A stretch of DNA of 64,000 bases from CAZGKW01 sp964526295 (GCA_964526295.1 CAZGKW010000005.1:95613-159612), one strand, 5' to 3'; positions 43,264 through 53,209 are shown, counted from the first letter of the stretch. The notes: a model not told the origin generated them from the sequence alone. Made by a program: numbers and translations.

Positions 43264-44555
43264 TCCTCGGCGGCTTGCTTGCCCCCCGTCTCGCCGCCCA
43301 GGTCGCTCTTGATCTGGAGCAGGTTCATGATGTCGTGGCGGGTCACGATGCCGCGCAAATTGCCGTTCTCGACCACCGGCAGATGCCCCTTGTCCTCGCT
43401 CATCATCTTGCGGAACACGCCCACGAGGTCATCGTCGGCGTGGACGAGGTTCTCCTCGGCCACCCGGTGCATGGCGTCCCGGACGCGGGTCGATTCCCAC
43501 TCACCCCGCGGCACGCCCTGGATGTCCTTCAGGCTGATCATGCCGCTGAAGTGGTCGCCGTCGAGCACCGGGAAGCTGCGGAAGCGGTACTTGTAGAAGT
43601 ACTCGTCGACGAGCCGGTCGACCGTGATGTCCGGATCGACGCTGACGACCTCCTCCTGGAGGATGTCGCGGACCGTGAGCCCCGAGAGGGCCTCGCGCAG
43701 GGCCACCTGGCGATAGCCCGCCTCGGCCGCGTAGCGGAGAAACAGGCCAATGAAGACCAGCCACAGCGGCCCGAGGCTGAGCTGGCCGGTGGTCGTCCAG
43801 ACCAGCAGCGCCTGGAACACGCCGAAGGCGATCAGGACCGCCCCGAAACCTCGGCCGACCTTGGCGGCGACCGACGTCGCCCGCTGGAGGCTGCCCGTGG
43901 TCTTCCACAGGATGGCCCGCAGGACCCGCCCACCGTCGAGGGGGAACCCCGGCACCAGATTGAACCCGACGAGCAGGCTGTTAACGAAGGCGAAATAGAA
44001 CAGCAGCGCGCTGGCCTGCTCCGGCCCCCGGCCCACCATCAGGGCGTACCCGACCCAGCAGACGGCGGCGATGGCGACGCTCATCAAGGGTCCGGCGGCC
44101 GCCACCTTCAGCTCCACCTCCGGCGTGGGGGCCTCGTCGCGGAGGCTGGCCACCCCGCCGAAGATGAACAGCGTGATCCCCTCGACGGGGATGCCGTTGC
44201 GGCGGGCGACGACGCTGTGCGACATCTCGTGGGCCAGAACGCACACAAACAGGCCCAGAGCACCGACGACGCCAAAGACCCAGTACTGCCACTGCGGCCA
44301 GAGGGACAGGCCGACGGCTTCGGCCATCTCCTCGCGCGAGGCGTCCGGGTGGTCCTTGCGATACGCGGCGACCTTCTGCACGGTCTCGCCGGTGCCCCAC
44401 CAGGCCCCGCCGCCGGTGAGGTCGGCCATCGGCAGCAGATAGGAAGCCAAGCTGTAGGCAAGAAGAGCGAAAATAAGCAACCAGGACGGATGGATCCGGA
44501 CGCTGAGGCCAAGAATCGTCGCGATCTTCCATCCGGAGGAAAAGCCCTTCGCCAT
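43260..44555 (-). CDS. M50 site-2-type zinc protease with two CBS domains
   Basis: 431 residues. An integral membrane metalloprotease that cleaves inside the membrane. The active site is LAHEMSHSVV (HExxH) and LVPGFPLDGGRVLRAIL holds the third ligand. Membrane helices flank both. The C-terminal part has two CBS domains (SGLTVRDILQEEVVSVDPDI and RVRDAMHRVAEENLVHADDD), which probably bind an adenyl ligand and regulate activity. Its target (perhaps an anti-sigma factor) is unknown. It is coupled to amrS by a GTGA overlap. Confidence 0.9.
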   Translation of the reverse strand: MAKGFSSGWKIATILGLSVRIHPSWLLIFALLAYSLASYLLPMADLTGGGAWWGTGETVQKVAAYRKDHPDASREEMAEAVGLSLWPQWQYWVFGVVGALGLFVCVLAHEMSHSVVARRNGIPVEGITLFIFGGVASLRDEAPTPEVELKVAAAGPLMSVAIAAVCWVGYALMVGRGPEQASALLFYFAFVNSLLVGFNLVPGFPLDGGRVLRAILWKTTGSLQRATSVAAKVGRGFGAVLIAFGVFQALLVWTTTGQLSLGPLWLVFIGLFLRYAAEAGYRQVALREALSGLTVRDILQEEVVSVDPDITVDRLVDEYFYKYRFRSFPVLDGDHFSGMISLKDIQGVPRGEWESTRVRDAMHRVAEENLVHADDDLVGVFRKMMSEDKGHLPVVENGNLRGIVTRHDIMNLLQIKSDLGGETGGKQAAEE

Positions 44556-44593
44556 GATGCAGTCGCCTCCTATTCCGCGCCGCTTGTGACGCC

Positions 44594-44619
44594 ATTATAG
44601 GGGCGTCGCGCAGGTTCAA
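44594..44619 (-). promoter_or_regulatory. Candidate promoter of the M50 protease gene
   Basis: Read on the - strand a perfect TATAAT (44599-44594) lies 38 bases before the start. The best -35, TTGAAC (44619-44614), is only 14 bases away, which is short, so the -35 is doubtful. Confidence 0.4.
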
Positions 44620-44796
44620 CATGCAAAAAAGCGTGTCAGGAGAACTCCAACCCCAAGATAGGGTATGGCGCGCGGGGGGCCACAACATGCAGAGGGTGGA
44701 CGGGGCCTGCTGCGGACAGACTCGTCGCTTACCGTGCAGCGAGCGACCCTGAGAGCGGGCCCAGGGGCACCCGGCTGCGGGGCTACCGACGGGCAT

Positions 44797-45813
44797 TCAG
44801 GGGGCAGCGACCACGTTCTGGGGGTGTCCGGCCACGAACGCCGCCACGTTGTCCACCGTCGTGTCGAGGATCTTGTTCAGGGCCTCCTCGCTGTTGAACG
44901 CGATGTGCGGCGTGATGATCACGTTGTCCATACGCAACAGGATGGTGTTCTGGACCAGCGTCTGGAGGGCATCCTGGTCGAAGCGGCGGGAGAGCATCTC
45001 GCCCTCCTCCATGATGGCCGCCTCGTCCTCCAGGACGTCGAGCCCTGCCCCGCCCAGGTGCCCCTTCCGTAGCGTCTCCACCAAGGCCTCGGTGTCGACG
45101 AGCGCCCCGCGGGCCGTATTGATCAGGATGGCCCCCTGCTTCATCTTGCCCAGCGCCTCGGCGCCAATCATGTGGTGGGTCGCCTCGGTGTAGGGGGCAT
45201 GGAGCGTGACGATGTCCGATTCGCCCAGCAGGCGGTCCAGTTCGACGTACTCGAAGCCCAGGGCGTCGGCCATGTGCGGAATCGGCTTCACATCGTACGC
45301 CAACACCCGCATCTGGAACCCCAGGGCGATCCGCACGACGTGCGTCCCGATGGACCCGGTGCCCACCACCCCGATGGTACGGTCCCGGAGGTCGATTCCC
45401 CGCAGGCCCGAGATGTTGAACCGCCCGCGGACGGTCTGCTCGTAGGCCTTGTGGACCCGCCGCGTCAGGGCCAGGATGAGGGCGAACGTGTGCTCGGCCA
45501 CGGTGTTCGCCCCGTAAGTCGGGACGTTGCAGACGGTTATGCCGCGCTCCTTGCACGCGTCGGTGTCAACGTGGTCGAAGCCGGTCGAGCGGGTGGCGAT
45601 GAGCTTCAGGTCGGGCAGCCGGTCGAGCGCCCCCGCGTCCACCTGGGTGTAGATGAACGGCGAGAGCACCTGGATGCCCGAGGGATCGTCGATCTCGACC
45701 TCCCTGAGGGGCTCCTCGCTGGTGATGAGCGTTCCGCAAGCCTCGCACTTGGCCTGGATGCGGTCCTCTTCCCAGGGCTCCACTTCCACGAACAGGGTCT
45801 TGAAATCGGCCAT
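44797..45813 (-). CDS. D-2-hydroxyacid dehydrogenase (D-lactate dehydrogenase-like)
   Basis: 338 residues. NAD-binding loop GVVGTGSIGTHVVRIA, and catalytic residues Arg in INTARGALVD, Glu in GLDVLEDE and His in TPHIAFNSEEAL. The order and the TRSTGFDHVD loop match LdhA-type enzymes. The ATG at 45813 (AAAGGA ahead) starts at MADFKTLFVEVE; the longer open frame to 45930 is unlikely. Upstream lies ligA. Cys in ACGTLITS is unusual. Confidence 0.9.
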   Translation of the reverse strand: MADFKTLFVEVEPWEEDRIQAKCEACGTLITSEEPLREVEIDDPSGIQVLSPFIYTQVDAGALDRLPDLKLIATRSTGFDHVDTDACKERGITVCNVPTYGANTVAEHTFALILALTRRVHKAYEQTVRGRFNISGLRGIDLRDRTIGVVGTGSIGTHVVRIALGFQMRVLAYDVKPIPHMADALGFEYVELDRLLGESDIVTLHAPYTEATHHMIGAEALGKMKQGAILINTARGALVDTEALVETLRKGHLGGAGLDVLEDEAAIMEEGEMLSRRFDQDALQTLVQNTILLRMDNVIITPHIAFNSEEALNKILDTTVDNVAAFVAGHPQNVVAAP

Positions 45814-45954
45814 CGGATGTCCTTTCGCCGGTTGCAGCATTAAGCCCGGACGGATGCCTCCGCGGGCTACCCTGGCGGCTTGGGCGGCCAGTCCTCGCAG
45901 CACCTCTGCGCGGCGGGTGCCGAGACCCACCGCGCGAAGGGCGCGTTGGACCTG

Positions 45955-47976
45955 CTACTTCTCGCCGAGGAGCTTCAGAAACGCCTTCTCGTCGATCGTC
46001 TCGACGCCGTGCTTCCCGGCCGCCCGGGTCTTCGACGCCCCGGGCTTGGCGCCGACGACGAGGTAGTCGGTGTTGGAGGAGACGCTGGAGGCGGCCTTGC
46101 CGCCCGCCAGGCGTATCCGCTCCTGGGCCTCGTGGCGGGTCATCGACTCCAGCTCGCCCGTGACGACGACCGTCTTGCCCTCGAGCGGGCCACCCGCCCC
46201 GTTCGGCGCGGGCCGGTCCATCCGCGGGTCGATGCCGTGGTCCTTCAGCTCCTGGATGAGCGTCCGGTTCCGCGGGTTGGCGAACCACGTCTGGACGCTC
46301 TGTGCCACCTCCGGGCCGACGTCCTCGACGGCCCGGAGCCGCTCCTCGTCCGCCTCGGCCAACGCGTCGAGCGAGCCGAACGCCACCGCCAGCGTCTCGG
46401 CCAGGGCCCGTCCCACGTGCCGGATGCCCAGGCCGTAGATGACCCGCGGCAGGGGCGCCTCCTTGCCGGCCTCGACGGCCTCGACGAGGTTCGTCGCGCT
46501 CTTCTCGGCCATCCGTTCCAAGGCCGCCACCTGGTCGACGTCCAAATCGTAGAGGCCCGCGATGTCCTCGACGAGTCCCTTCTCGACGAGCTGATCGACG
46601 AGCTTCTCGCCGAGGCCGTCGATGTCGACCGCCTGCTTCGAACCCCAGTGCTGGATGCTCTCCTTGAGCTGCGCCGGGCAGGACAGGTTCGTGCATCGCG
46701 TGACGGCTTCGCCCTCGGGTTTGGTCACGGGCTCGCCGCAGGCGGGGCACGTCTCGGGCAGATGGTAAGGCGTCTCGTCGCCGGTCCGCTTGTCCGTGAT
46801 GACCTGGACGACGTGGGGGATGACGTCGCCGGCCCGCTCGACGAGGACCGTGTCGCCGACACGGATGTCCTTGCGGTCGATCTCGTCCTGGTTATGGAGG
46901 CTGACGTTCGTGACGGTGACGCCGCCGATCTCGACGGGCTCCAGGACCGCCACGGGCGTGACGGCCCCGGTCCGGCCGACGTTCGGCTTGATGTCCACGA
47001 TGCGGGTGGTCCGCTGGCGGGCGGCGAACTTATAGGCCACCGCCCACCGCGGATTGGCCGCCCGCACGCCCAGCCGCTCGTGGTCCGCCAGGCGGTTGAC
47101 CTTGAAGACGCACCCGTCGATCTCGTAGGGCAGGTCGTCGCGCCGCTCCTGGAGGGCGTGGTGCCAGGCGACGGCCTCGTCGAGCGTCTCGACGATCTCC
47201 GACTCGGGGCATGTCACGAGACCCATCCGGCGCATCGCCTCCAGGCACGCCCACTGCGTCTCGGGCCGCCTGGACGAGGCCGAGGAGATCTCCCAGAAGA
47301 ACACCCGCAAGGGCCGCTCGGCCGTGACCTGCGGATCGAGCTGCCTGAGGCTCCCGGCGGCGGCGTTCCGCGGATTGGCGAACGTCTTCTTCCCGGCTTC
47401 CTCCTGGCGGCGGTTGAACTCGGCGAACTCGCCCTTCCGCATATACACCTCGCCGCGTACGACGAGATGGCCGGGCACGTCGGCCCGGTCGGTCCGCAGC
47501 TTCAGGGGCACTTCCGGGATCGTCCGGACGTTGGCCGTGATGTCCTCGCCGGTGGTGCCGTCGCCGCGGGTGCTGGCTGTCGTGAGCGCCCCGCCTTCGT
47601 AGACGATCTCGACGCTGACGCCGTCGTACTTCGGCTCGGCCGCCAGGGGGACCGTGTCGGCGTCCAGCTCCCGCCGGCAGGTCTCGTAGAACCGGGCCAT
47701 CGCCTCCTCGGAGCTGACCGAGAGGAGGCTCCGCATGGGGACTTCGTGGCGGACCGTGACGAAACCCTCGCGCGGCTCGCCGCCCACGCGCTGGGTGGGG
47801 CTGTCGGGCGTCACCAGGTCGGGGTGCTCGGCCTCGATCGCGCGAAGCTCACCCACCAGCTCGTCGTACTCGGCGTCGGAGACCTCGGGGTCGTCGAGGA
47901 CGTAGTACCGGTAGTTGTGATGGCGGACCTCCTGGCGGAGCTCCTCCGCACGCTTGCGGGCCTCGGCCTTGTTCAT
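45955..47976 (-). CDS. ligA: NAD+-dependent DNA ligase
   Basis: Seals nicks in DNA replication and repair. 673 residues. The adenylation site is EPKYDGVSVEIV (KxDG with catalytic Lys, about residue 118). The N-terminal domain Ia begins AEELRQEVRHHNYRYYVLDDP. The zinc finger is CPACGEPV ... CTNLSCPAQ, then the HhH domain (RVIYGLGIRHVGRALAET) and C-terminal BRCT (EGKTVVVTGELESMTR). The ATG at 47976 has GAGGAAG ahead; longer readings are antisense to the spacer. Confidence 0.97.
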   Translation of the reverse strand: MNKAEARKRAEELRQEVRHHNYRYYVLDDPEVSDAEYDELVGELRAIEAEHPDLVTPDSPTQRVGGEPREGFVTVRHEVPMRSLLSVSSEEAMARFYETCRRELDADTVPLAAEPKYDGVSVEIVYEGGALTTASTRGDGTTGEDITANVRTIPEVPLKLRTDRADVPGHLVVRGEVYMRKGEFAEFNRRQEEAGKKTFANPRNAAAGSLRQLDPQVTAERPLRVFFWEISSASSRRPETQWACLEAMRRMGLVTCPESEIVETLDEAVAWHHALQERRDDLPYEIDGCVFKVNRLADHERLGVRAANPRWAVAYKFAARQRTTRIVDIKPNVGRTGAVTPVAVLEPVEIGGVTVTNVSLHNQDEIDRKDIRVGDTVLVERAGDVIPHVVQVITDKRTGDETPYHLPETCPACGEPVTKPEGEAVTRCTNLSCPAQLKESIQHWGSKQAVDIDGLGEKLVDQLVEKGLVEDIAGLYDLDVDQVAALERMAEKSATNLVEAVEAGKEAPLPRVIYGLGIRHVGRALAETLAVAFGSLDALAEADEERLRAVEDVGPEVAQSVQTWFANPRNRTLIQELKDHGIDPRMDRPAPNGAGGPLEGKTVVVTGELESMTRHEAQERIRLAGGKAASSVSSNTDYLVVGAKPGASKTRAAGKHGVETIDEKAFLKLLGEK

Positions 47977-48073
47977 GGCTTCCTCGCGTGCCGCCGTGTT
48001 CGCCGGGCACCGGCCCCCATGATATCGGGTATCCGGCTGCAAAACCAGCGACGCGCCGCTTCGTATTCGACGC

Positions 48074-48101
48074 TTGCGGCCCCCGGCCGCGCCGGTATAG
48101 T
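48074..48101 (+). promoter_or_regulatory. Candidate promoter of the WYL regulator gene
   Basis: TTGCGG (48074-48079), 16-base spacer, TATAGT (48096-48101). It lies about 105 bases before the start. Confidence 0.4.
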
Positions 48102-48205
48102 TGTCCAAACCTGAGCCGCTGGATCGGCGAGGGCCGGGCCCGCATCGTCCCGTCACTTGGCCGTCCGTTCGCCGATCGGATGCCTTCTTCTTCGAGTAAC
48201 TGACC

Positions 48206-49177
48206 TTGAACGTCGGCCGCCTTCACCGAGTCCTGAAGCTCATCGTACTCCTGGAGGGCGACCGCTTCCTGAACGCGAGACAGCTCGCGACCGAGTGCGG
48301 CGTCTCCCGCCGGACCGTTCACCGCGACCTGAACCTGATCGAGAAGGCCGGCATCCCGTTCTACTACGACCCCCAGGCGGGGGGCTATCGCATCCATCAG
48401 GCCGGGCTGCTGCCCCCGATCAACCTGGACCTGGAGGAGGCCCTGGCGGTCGTCCTGATGGCCTCCGAGCTGGGCCGCACGGGCCGCTTGCCGCTCTTTC
48501 AGCCCGCCAGCGACGCCGCCGCCAAGATCGAATCCGCCCTCCCGCTTGCTCTGCGGGCGACGGTGGGGTCGCTGGTCCGGCACATGACGGTCCGGCCGAG
48601 CGCGGTGGCCCGGCACAACGCCCTCCACCGGATGTACGATGCGGCCCGCAGGGCCGTCCAGGCCCGCGAGTCGCTCGACTGCGCCTACATCAGCTTCTAC
48701 GAAGGAGGCCAGATACGCCTCCGGCTCGACCCTTACTGGCTCCTGTTCCATGAGCGGGCGTGGTACGTCATCGGCCACAGCCACCGGGCCGGCGAAATCC
48801 GGACCTACAAGCTCGGGCGGTTCAAGACCCTGGAACGGACCGGTCGATACTTCAGACTACCGGCCGGGCTGACCCTGGAGAAGCATCTCGGCAACGCCTG
48901 GCGGATGATTCGGGGGACGAAGACGTACCGCGTGGAGCTGAAGTTCAGTCCCCGCCTGGGGCCGAACGTCGCCGAGGTCAACTGGCATCGCACGCAGAAG
49001 GTCCGATGGGACGACGAGGGCGCCGTCTACTTCACCGCCACCGTCGACGGGCTGAGCGAGATCGTCTGGTGGGTCCTCGGGTACGGCCCCCACGTCGAGG
49101 TCCTGAAGCCGAAGGCCCTTCGCGACCGCGTCGCCGGGTTGGCCCGCGAGATGCTCGCGCTCTACGAGCCGGCCTGA
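48206..49177 (+). CDS. HTH-WYL transcriptional regulator
   Basis: 323 residues. The N-terminal HTH is of DeoR type: LNARQLATECGVSRRTVHRDLNLIEKAGI, then FYYDPQAGGYRI. The WYL module is at the C-terminal half (LDPYWLLFHERAWYVIGHSH, where WYL reads WYV), and KALRDRVAGLAREMLALY is the C-terminal extension. WYL proteins sense nucleotides or DNA damage. The TTG at 48206 is the only plausible start, with no strong ribosome site. Neighbour ligA is divergent; any link is unproven. Confidence 0.85.
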   Translation: MNVGRLHRVLKLIVLLEGDRFLNARQLATECGVSRRTVHRDLNLIEKAGIPFYYDPQAGGYRIHQAGLLPPINLDLEEALAVVLMASELGRTGRLPLFQPASDAAAKIESALPLALRATVGSLVRHMTVRPSAVARHNALHRMYDAARRAVQARESLDCAYISFYEGGQIRLRLDPYWLLFHERAWYVIGHSHRAGEIRTYKLGRFKTLERTGRYFRLPAGLTLEKHLGNAWRMIRGTKTYRVELKFSPRLGPNVAEVNWHRTQKVRWDDEGAVYFTATVDGLSEIVWWVLGYGPHVEVLKPKALRDRVAGLAREMLALYEPA

Positions 49178-49288
49178 CCCGAGACGGCTCGCGCGGTCGA
49201 CGCCGCGGCCTTCCGTATTGTTCACCCAGCGCAATAGTGATACTCTGTTAACGACTCGCCAGACGAGGGGGGGGGCCGCGAGGACGCC

Positions 49289-51049
49289 ATGATGACTGGT
49301 TCAAGCCGCTCGAAGCCGGTCCGTTTCGACCGCCTGTCGGCCGCGATGCTGCTCGCGTTGGGTGCGGCCGCCGGCTGCGGCGCGAAAGCCGGCGTCGCAG
49401 GCCGGCCGGACGCCGGGGCGGACGTCGTCGCCGCCGCCTACCAGGGCCGCGTCCTGGCCGCTGGACAGCCGGGAGCCGGCGCCGCCTCAACGGTCGGTCA
49501 AGGCCCGGGGGCAACGAAAGCCGACGTCCCTGCGGACGCCGCTCGAGGCCCCCTGCCCGTTACGTCTCGGGCGTCGCCGGCCCCGGCGGGTTTCGTCTCG
49601 CCCCTCAATCCCGAGGGGGCGCACGTCCGCGTGACGCTCGAGGACTGCCTCCGCCGCGCGATCGCGCACAACGTCCAGATCCAGATCGCCCGTTTCGGTC
49701 CCCAGATCGCCGAGACGGCCGTCACCGAGTCCGAGGCCATCTTCGATCCTTCGTGGTTCCTGAACAACGCCGCCGGCCGCGTCCGTCGGGACACCGGCAC
49801 GCAACTCGCCGGGGCGGCCACGCTGACGGTCGAGCAGTGGGACTTCGCGACGGGCCTGGAAGCGCTTCTGCCCACGGGCGGCCAGGCGGGCCTGTCGCAG
49901 ACCTGGATCCGCCAGGAGACCAACAGCTTCTTCGTCATGCCCAGCCCGCAGTACGACACGGCGATGACCCTGTCGCTCACGCAGCCGCTGCTCCGGGGCT
50001 TCGGTCCGACGGTCACGCGGAGCCCGATCGTCCTGGCAAAGCTCGACCATCGCGTCAGCCTGGCCGACTTCAAGCGTCGGCTCATGGACACGCTGCTCGA
50101 GGTCGAGCGGACGTACTGGCAGCTCGTCCTGGCCCAACGGAGCGTCGACGCGGTCCAGGAGGCCCTCGAGGCCGCCGAGGAGAATCGCCGCGTGGCCCAG
50201 CAGCGGTTCGACGCCGGCAAGGCCCGGCGGGTCAATGTCAGCCTGGCCGAGTCGGCCGTCACCCAGCGGCGGGCGACGCTGATCGCCGCCCGCCTCGACG
50301 TCGCCCAGACCAGCGACCGCCTCAAGCGGCTCCTGAACGACCCGAACCTGCCCCTGGACGACCCGACGATCCTGGAGGCGGTCGAGCAGCCCATTACCGT
50401 CCCCATTCCGGTCGACCGGGCCCTGCTCCAGCAGACCATGCTCGCGGCCATGAAGAACCGGCCGGAGCTGGCGGAGGCCGACGCCCGCATCCGACAGAGC
50501 GACCTCCTGGAGGACGTTGCGGCCAACGAACGGATGCCGCGGCTCGACCTTATCGGGGCCTACGGTGTCGTCGGCCTGGATCGCAGGCTCGGAAACGCTC
50601 TCGACGAGCAGTACGGCACGGAGTTCTTCGAGTGGACGGCCGGGGTCGAGTTCGAGGTGCCTCTCGGGAACCGGGCGCGTCAGGCCGCCTACAACCGGGC
50701 CCGCCTCGAGCGGGCCCTGGCCGTCAAGACCCGCGAGGAGACCCGCCAGAGGGTCCTCCTGGAGGTCTCCGAGGCCGTGCGGAACCTCGCGGCCGCCGAG
50801 GAGGCCGTCCTGGCCATCCGGGCCGCCCGCGAGGCCGCCGAGCAGACCCTCGCCGACCAGCAGGCCAACGTCACCGCCGGGGCCGCACTGGCCAAAGACC
50901 TCCTGGAGGCCCAGCGGGACCTGGCCCAGACCAAGGTCCAGGAGACCGAGGCCCTGGTCACCTATATGACGGGCCTGGCCGTCCTGGAACGTACCAAAGG
51001 CACGCTGCTTGAGTACAACGGCATCCGCGTCGTCGACGACGGCCATTGA
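49289..51049 (+). CDS. TolC-family outer membrane channel, lipoprotein-like
   Basis: 586 residues. The N-terminus has a signal ending LALGAAAGCGAK, where C may be lipidated (lipobox AAGC). The two long coiled-coil repeats of the outer membrane efflux family follow: LEVERTYWQLVLAQRSVDA, AEENRRVAQQRFDAGKARRV and the second set QRVLLEVSEAVRNLAAAEEA, ARLEAQRDLAQTK-type. EDCLRRAIAHNVQIQIA marks repeat one. No membrane-fusion or pump gene is adjacent, so it is an orphan exit duct. Weak promoter-like TTGTTC/GATACT at about 49219-49245. Confidence 0.88.
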   Translation: MMTGSSRSKPVRFDRLSAAMLLALGAAAGCGAKAGVAGRPDAGADVVAAAYQGRVLAAGQPGAGAASTVGQGPGATKADVPADAARGPLPVTSRASPAPAGFVSPLNPEGAHVRVTLEDCLRRAIAHNVQIQIARFGPQIAETAVTESEAIFDPSWFLNNAAGRVRRDTGTQLAGAATLTVEQWDFATGLEALLPTGGQAGLSQTWIRQETNSFFVMPSPQYDTAMTLSLTQPLLRGFGPTVTRSPIVLAKLDHRVSLADFKRRLMDTLLEVERTYWQLVLAQRSVDAVQEALEAAEENRRVAQQRFDAGKARRVNVSLAESAVTQRRATLIAARLDVAQTSDRLKRLLNDPNLPLDDPTILEAVEQPITVPIPVDRALLQQTMLAAMKNRPELAEADARIRQSDLLEDVAANERMPRLDLIGAYGVVGLDRRLGNALDEQYGTEFFEWTAGVEFEVPLGNRARQAAYNRARLERALAVKTREETRQRVLLEVSEAVRNLAAAEEAVLAIRAAREAAEQTLADQQANVTAGAALAKDLLEAQRDLAQTKVQETEALVTYMTGLAVLERTKGTLLEYNGIRVVDDGH

Positions 51050-51375
51050 ACGGCCCGCGGAAGGGCGACCCCGGACCTCGCCGCCCGCATGAGCCGCGGA
51101 AGGGGGCCCCTGCACGTACGGGCCACTAAATGGGCCGACGCCGGCGATTTCACGCAACAAACCGCACCCCAAGGTGTTTGACTGGGGGCGGAGTGAGCGT
51201 ATACTTGGAGTAGTTCGTGCAGGAAGGCCGGGGTGGGGTCCGGCCGAGCCTGCACACAAGGGGTAGAAACCAAGCCACCCAAACCCGACCAGCCTCCCGA
51301 GTCCACCTGAGCCTGGGTCTCCGCCCGGGCTGTGCCGTCGACGAACGACAGGCTACCTGGGGACCAACCTGCGCC
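51050..51375. other. Spacer between the TolC-like gene and the secreted protein gene
   Basis: 326 bases. It holds a good promoter at 51178-51205 and then a leader of about 165 bases with no clear fold. An in-frame GTG at 51217 would extend the next protein, but lacks a ribosome site. Confidence 0.5.
51178..51205 (+). promoter_or_regulatory. Candidate promoter of the secreted protein gene at 51376
   Basis: TTGACT (51178-51183), 16-base spacer, TATACT (51200-51205). Five of six matches at each element. Confidence 0.65.
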
Positions 51376-53193
51376 ATGGACGCGTACTCAGCCCGCAACC
51401 GAACCGTCTGCGCCTCCGTCGGCCTGCTGGCGGTCCTGGCTTCTCATGCGGCCCACGCAGCGTCTCCGCCCGCCGCGCGGGCGTCCCTCCCCCTGACGGG
51501 CGAAGAAGCCGGCGCCCTGGCGAGGGCGGTCGCGGACCGCGTGGGGGCCGCCCTGGGCGAATCACGCGACCTCCTCGTCGGACCGGGCGCCATCCGGACT
51601 GGCCCCCGTCCGCCGACTCCCCGACCCGGCCAGGTCCTCTACCCCGGCAGCCCCGTGGGCGGTGTCGGCCGGCGGCTTACCTGGTTCCTCGTCCACCACA
51701 ATCCGAAATCGGGGGACCTCGACGACTACCGGTGGTCGCAGACCGACCTCCGGGCCCACCTCGAAGGCGTGCGAGCCCGGAACCGCGAGGCCCTGGCCGA
51801 CGCGGAGGCGCTCTACCGGGCGGCCGCACGGCTCGCCGCAGGGCTCGACGGGTGGCAGGACGTACCGCCGGCGTTCCGACCCCCGGAGGGCACGGGGAGC
51901 GGCTGGCCGGGCCTGTGCCTGGCGTCGCTTCGCGAAGCCGCCGACGAAGGCCACGCTGCACGGTGCCGCCTGTGGGCCGCCGAGCTGGCCGCCACGCTGT
52001 TTGCCCTTGCCGATCTCCACCGGTGGGTCGACTTCCTGGCCGCCAACCATCTCGAAGCCCTGGACTATCAGCGCCGCTGCGAGGCAATGTTCGCGTCGGT
52101 CGAGCGAACGGGGGAGCTGGCCGATCCGCTCTCCCGGTGGGGCGACCTACCGGCAGGGAGACAGGTCCGGTGCACGCTGGAGAACTTCCTGGAAGTCGAG
52201 CGCCAGGCCCGGGGACTCGTCGAGGTCCGGCCGGAGGACGTCGGTCTGACCCTCATGGGCCGCGTCGCGCCCGTCGCGGTCCCGCCTGCGGACGTCCCTG
52301 CCGCCCGCTGGGTCCCGCCTCACCTGCGAGGCCCGTTCATCGAGCTGCGGTCCCGTCTGTCGCCGGCCAACCGTCGCGTTTGGGACCAGGCCGCCCACAC
52401 GCCGTTCGAACGGAGCTACCTGGTCAACATGCTCGAGTCCGCCGGCCTGAGCCGGGCCCTGGACCCGATGGGCACCGTCCTCGAGCGGTTCAGCGCGCGG
52501 ACGCCGCAGGCCACCGTGCCGGAATTGATGGACGTCATCTTCTATCGCGGCGGCGATCTGAACGGCGGGGCCTACGACCGGGCCGACCGGTATGACCCCC
52601 GCCTGATGGCGGCGGCCGGCCGGTTGGACGACGACCCCGCGCGGGCCTTGCTGGCGGCCGGCCGGTTCACCCAGGGGGTGTTCGGGGGCTGGCACAACTA
52701 CGAGAAGGTGGACACGCTACGCGAGTGCCTCGACAGGCGGAAACTCGTGTGCACCCGGGCCACCGACATGATCGGCAGCCTGTACCGCAACGCCGGCCAC
52801 ACCGGCTTCGTGAGCGTCCGCTGGTGCGGGGGGAAGCGGGCCCACAGCGTGGCCGCGGCGCGCGTCGTGGGCGACGGCCGTCCAGCCGTCGTCCTCGTGG
52901 ACGGCCTTCAGACACGCTCGCCCGTGCTCGGCGTCTGGCCGGACGCGTATCTGCACGGGGCCCTGTGGCCGGAGGGCATCGTGGGCGAGACGCCGGACGT
53001 CTACACAACCGAGCTGTACGTCCGCGGGCTGGACAACTATCTCTGGGCCGAGGGATACGTCATCCGCGGCCCCCATGCCGGGACGCTCGCCCGGACGGCC
53101 GTGCCGTACCTGCCGGACCGGCAGCGGCGCGGCGTGACGCGCGTGTTCGACGCCGGCCCGCCCGCAGGTGCCGGCGGCCCCGGCCGAGGCTGA
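51376..53193 (+). CDS. Large secreted protein with a possible transglutaminase-like Cys-His-Asp site
   Basis: 605 residues with a signal peptide (VCASVGLLAVLASHAAHA). The first 400 residues are helical with many Arg and Ala and no recognised domain. Near the C-terminus the order KLVCTRATDMIGSLYRNAGH, then RAHSVAAARV and VVLVDGLQTR, is compatible with the Cys, His and Asp of the transglutaminase fold; this is an inference from spacing only. A further domain with VYTTELYVRGLDNYLWAEG follows. The ATG at 51376 is chosen because it starts just before the signal. Function unknown. Confidence 0.65.
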   Translation: MDAYSARNRTVCASVGLLAVLASHAAHAASPPAARASLPLTGEEAGALARAVADRVGAALGESRDLLVGPGAIRTGPRPPTPRPGQVLYPGSPVGGVGRRLTWFLVHHNPKSGDLDDYRWSQTDLRAHLEGVRARNREALADAEALYRAAARLAAGLDGWQDVPPAFRPPEGTGSGWPGLCLASLREAADEGHAARCRLWAAELAATLFALADLHRWVDFLAANHLEALDYQRRCEAMFASVERTGELADPLSRWGDLPAGRQVRCTLENFLEVERQARGLVEVRPEDVGLTLMGRVAPVAVPPADVPAARWVPPHLRGPFIELRSRLSPANRRVWDQAAHTPFERSYLVNMLESAGLSRALDPMGTVLERFSARTPQATVPELMDVIFYRGGDLNGGAYDRADRYDPRLMAAAGRLDDDPARALLAAGRFTQGVFGGWHNYEKVDTLRECLDRRKLVCTRATDMIGSLYRNAGHTGFVSVRWCGGKRAHSVAAARVVGDGRPAVVLVDGLQTRSPVLGVWPDAYLHGALWPEGIVGETPDVYTTELYVRGLDNYLWAEGYVIRGPHAGTLARTAVPYLPDRQRRGVTRVFDAGPPAGAGGPGRG

Positions 53194-53209
53194 GGCCCCT
53201 GCCCGCCGG

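Noticed and set aside
45880..48114. 744-codon open frame on the + strand opposite ligA
   Set aside because: LigA on the - strand is unmistakable; the + frame is the usual antisense artefact of high-GC DNA.
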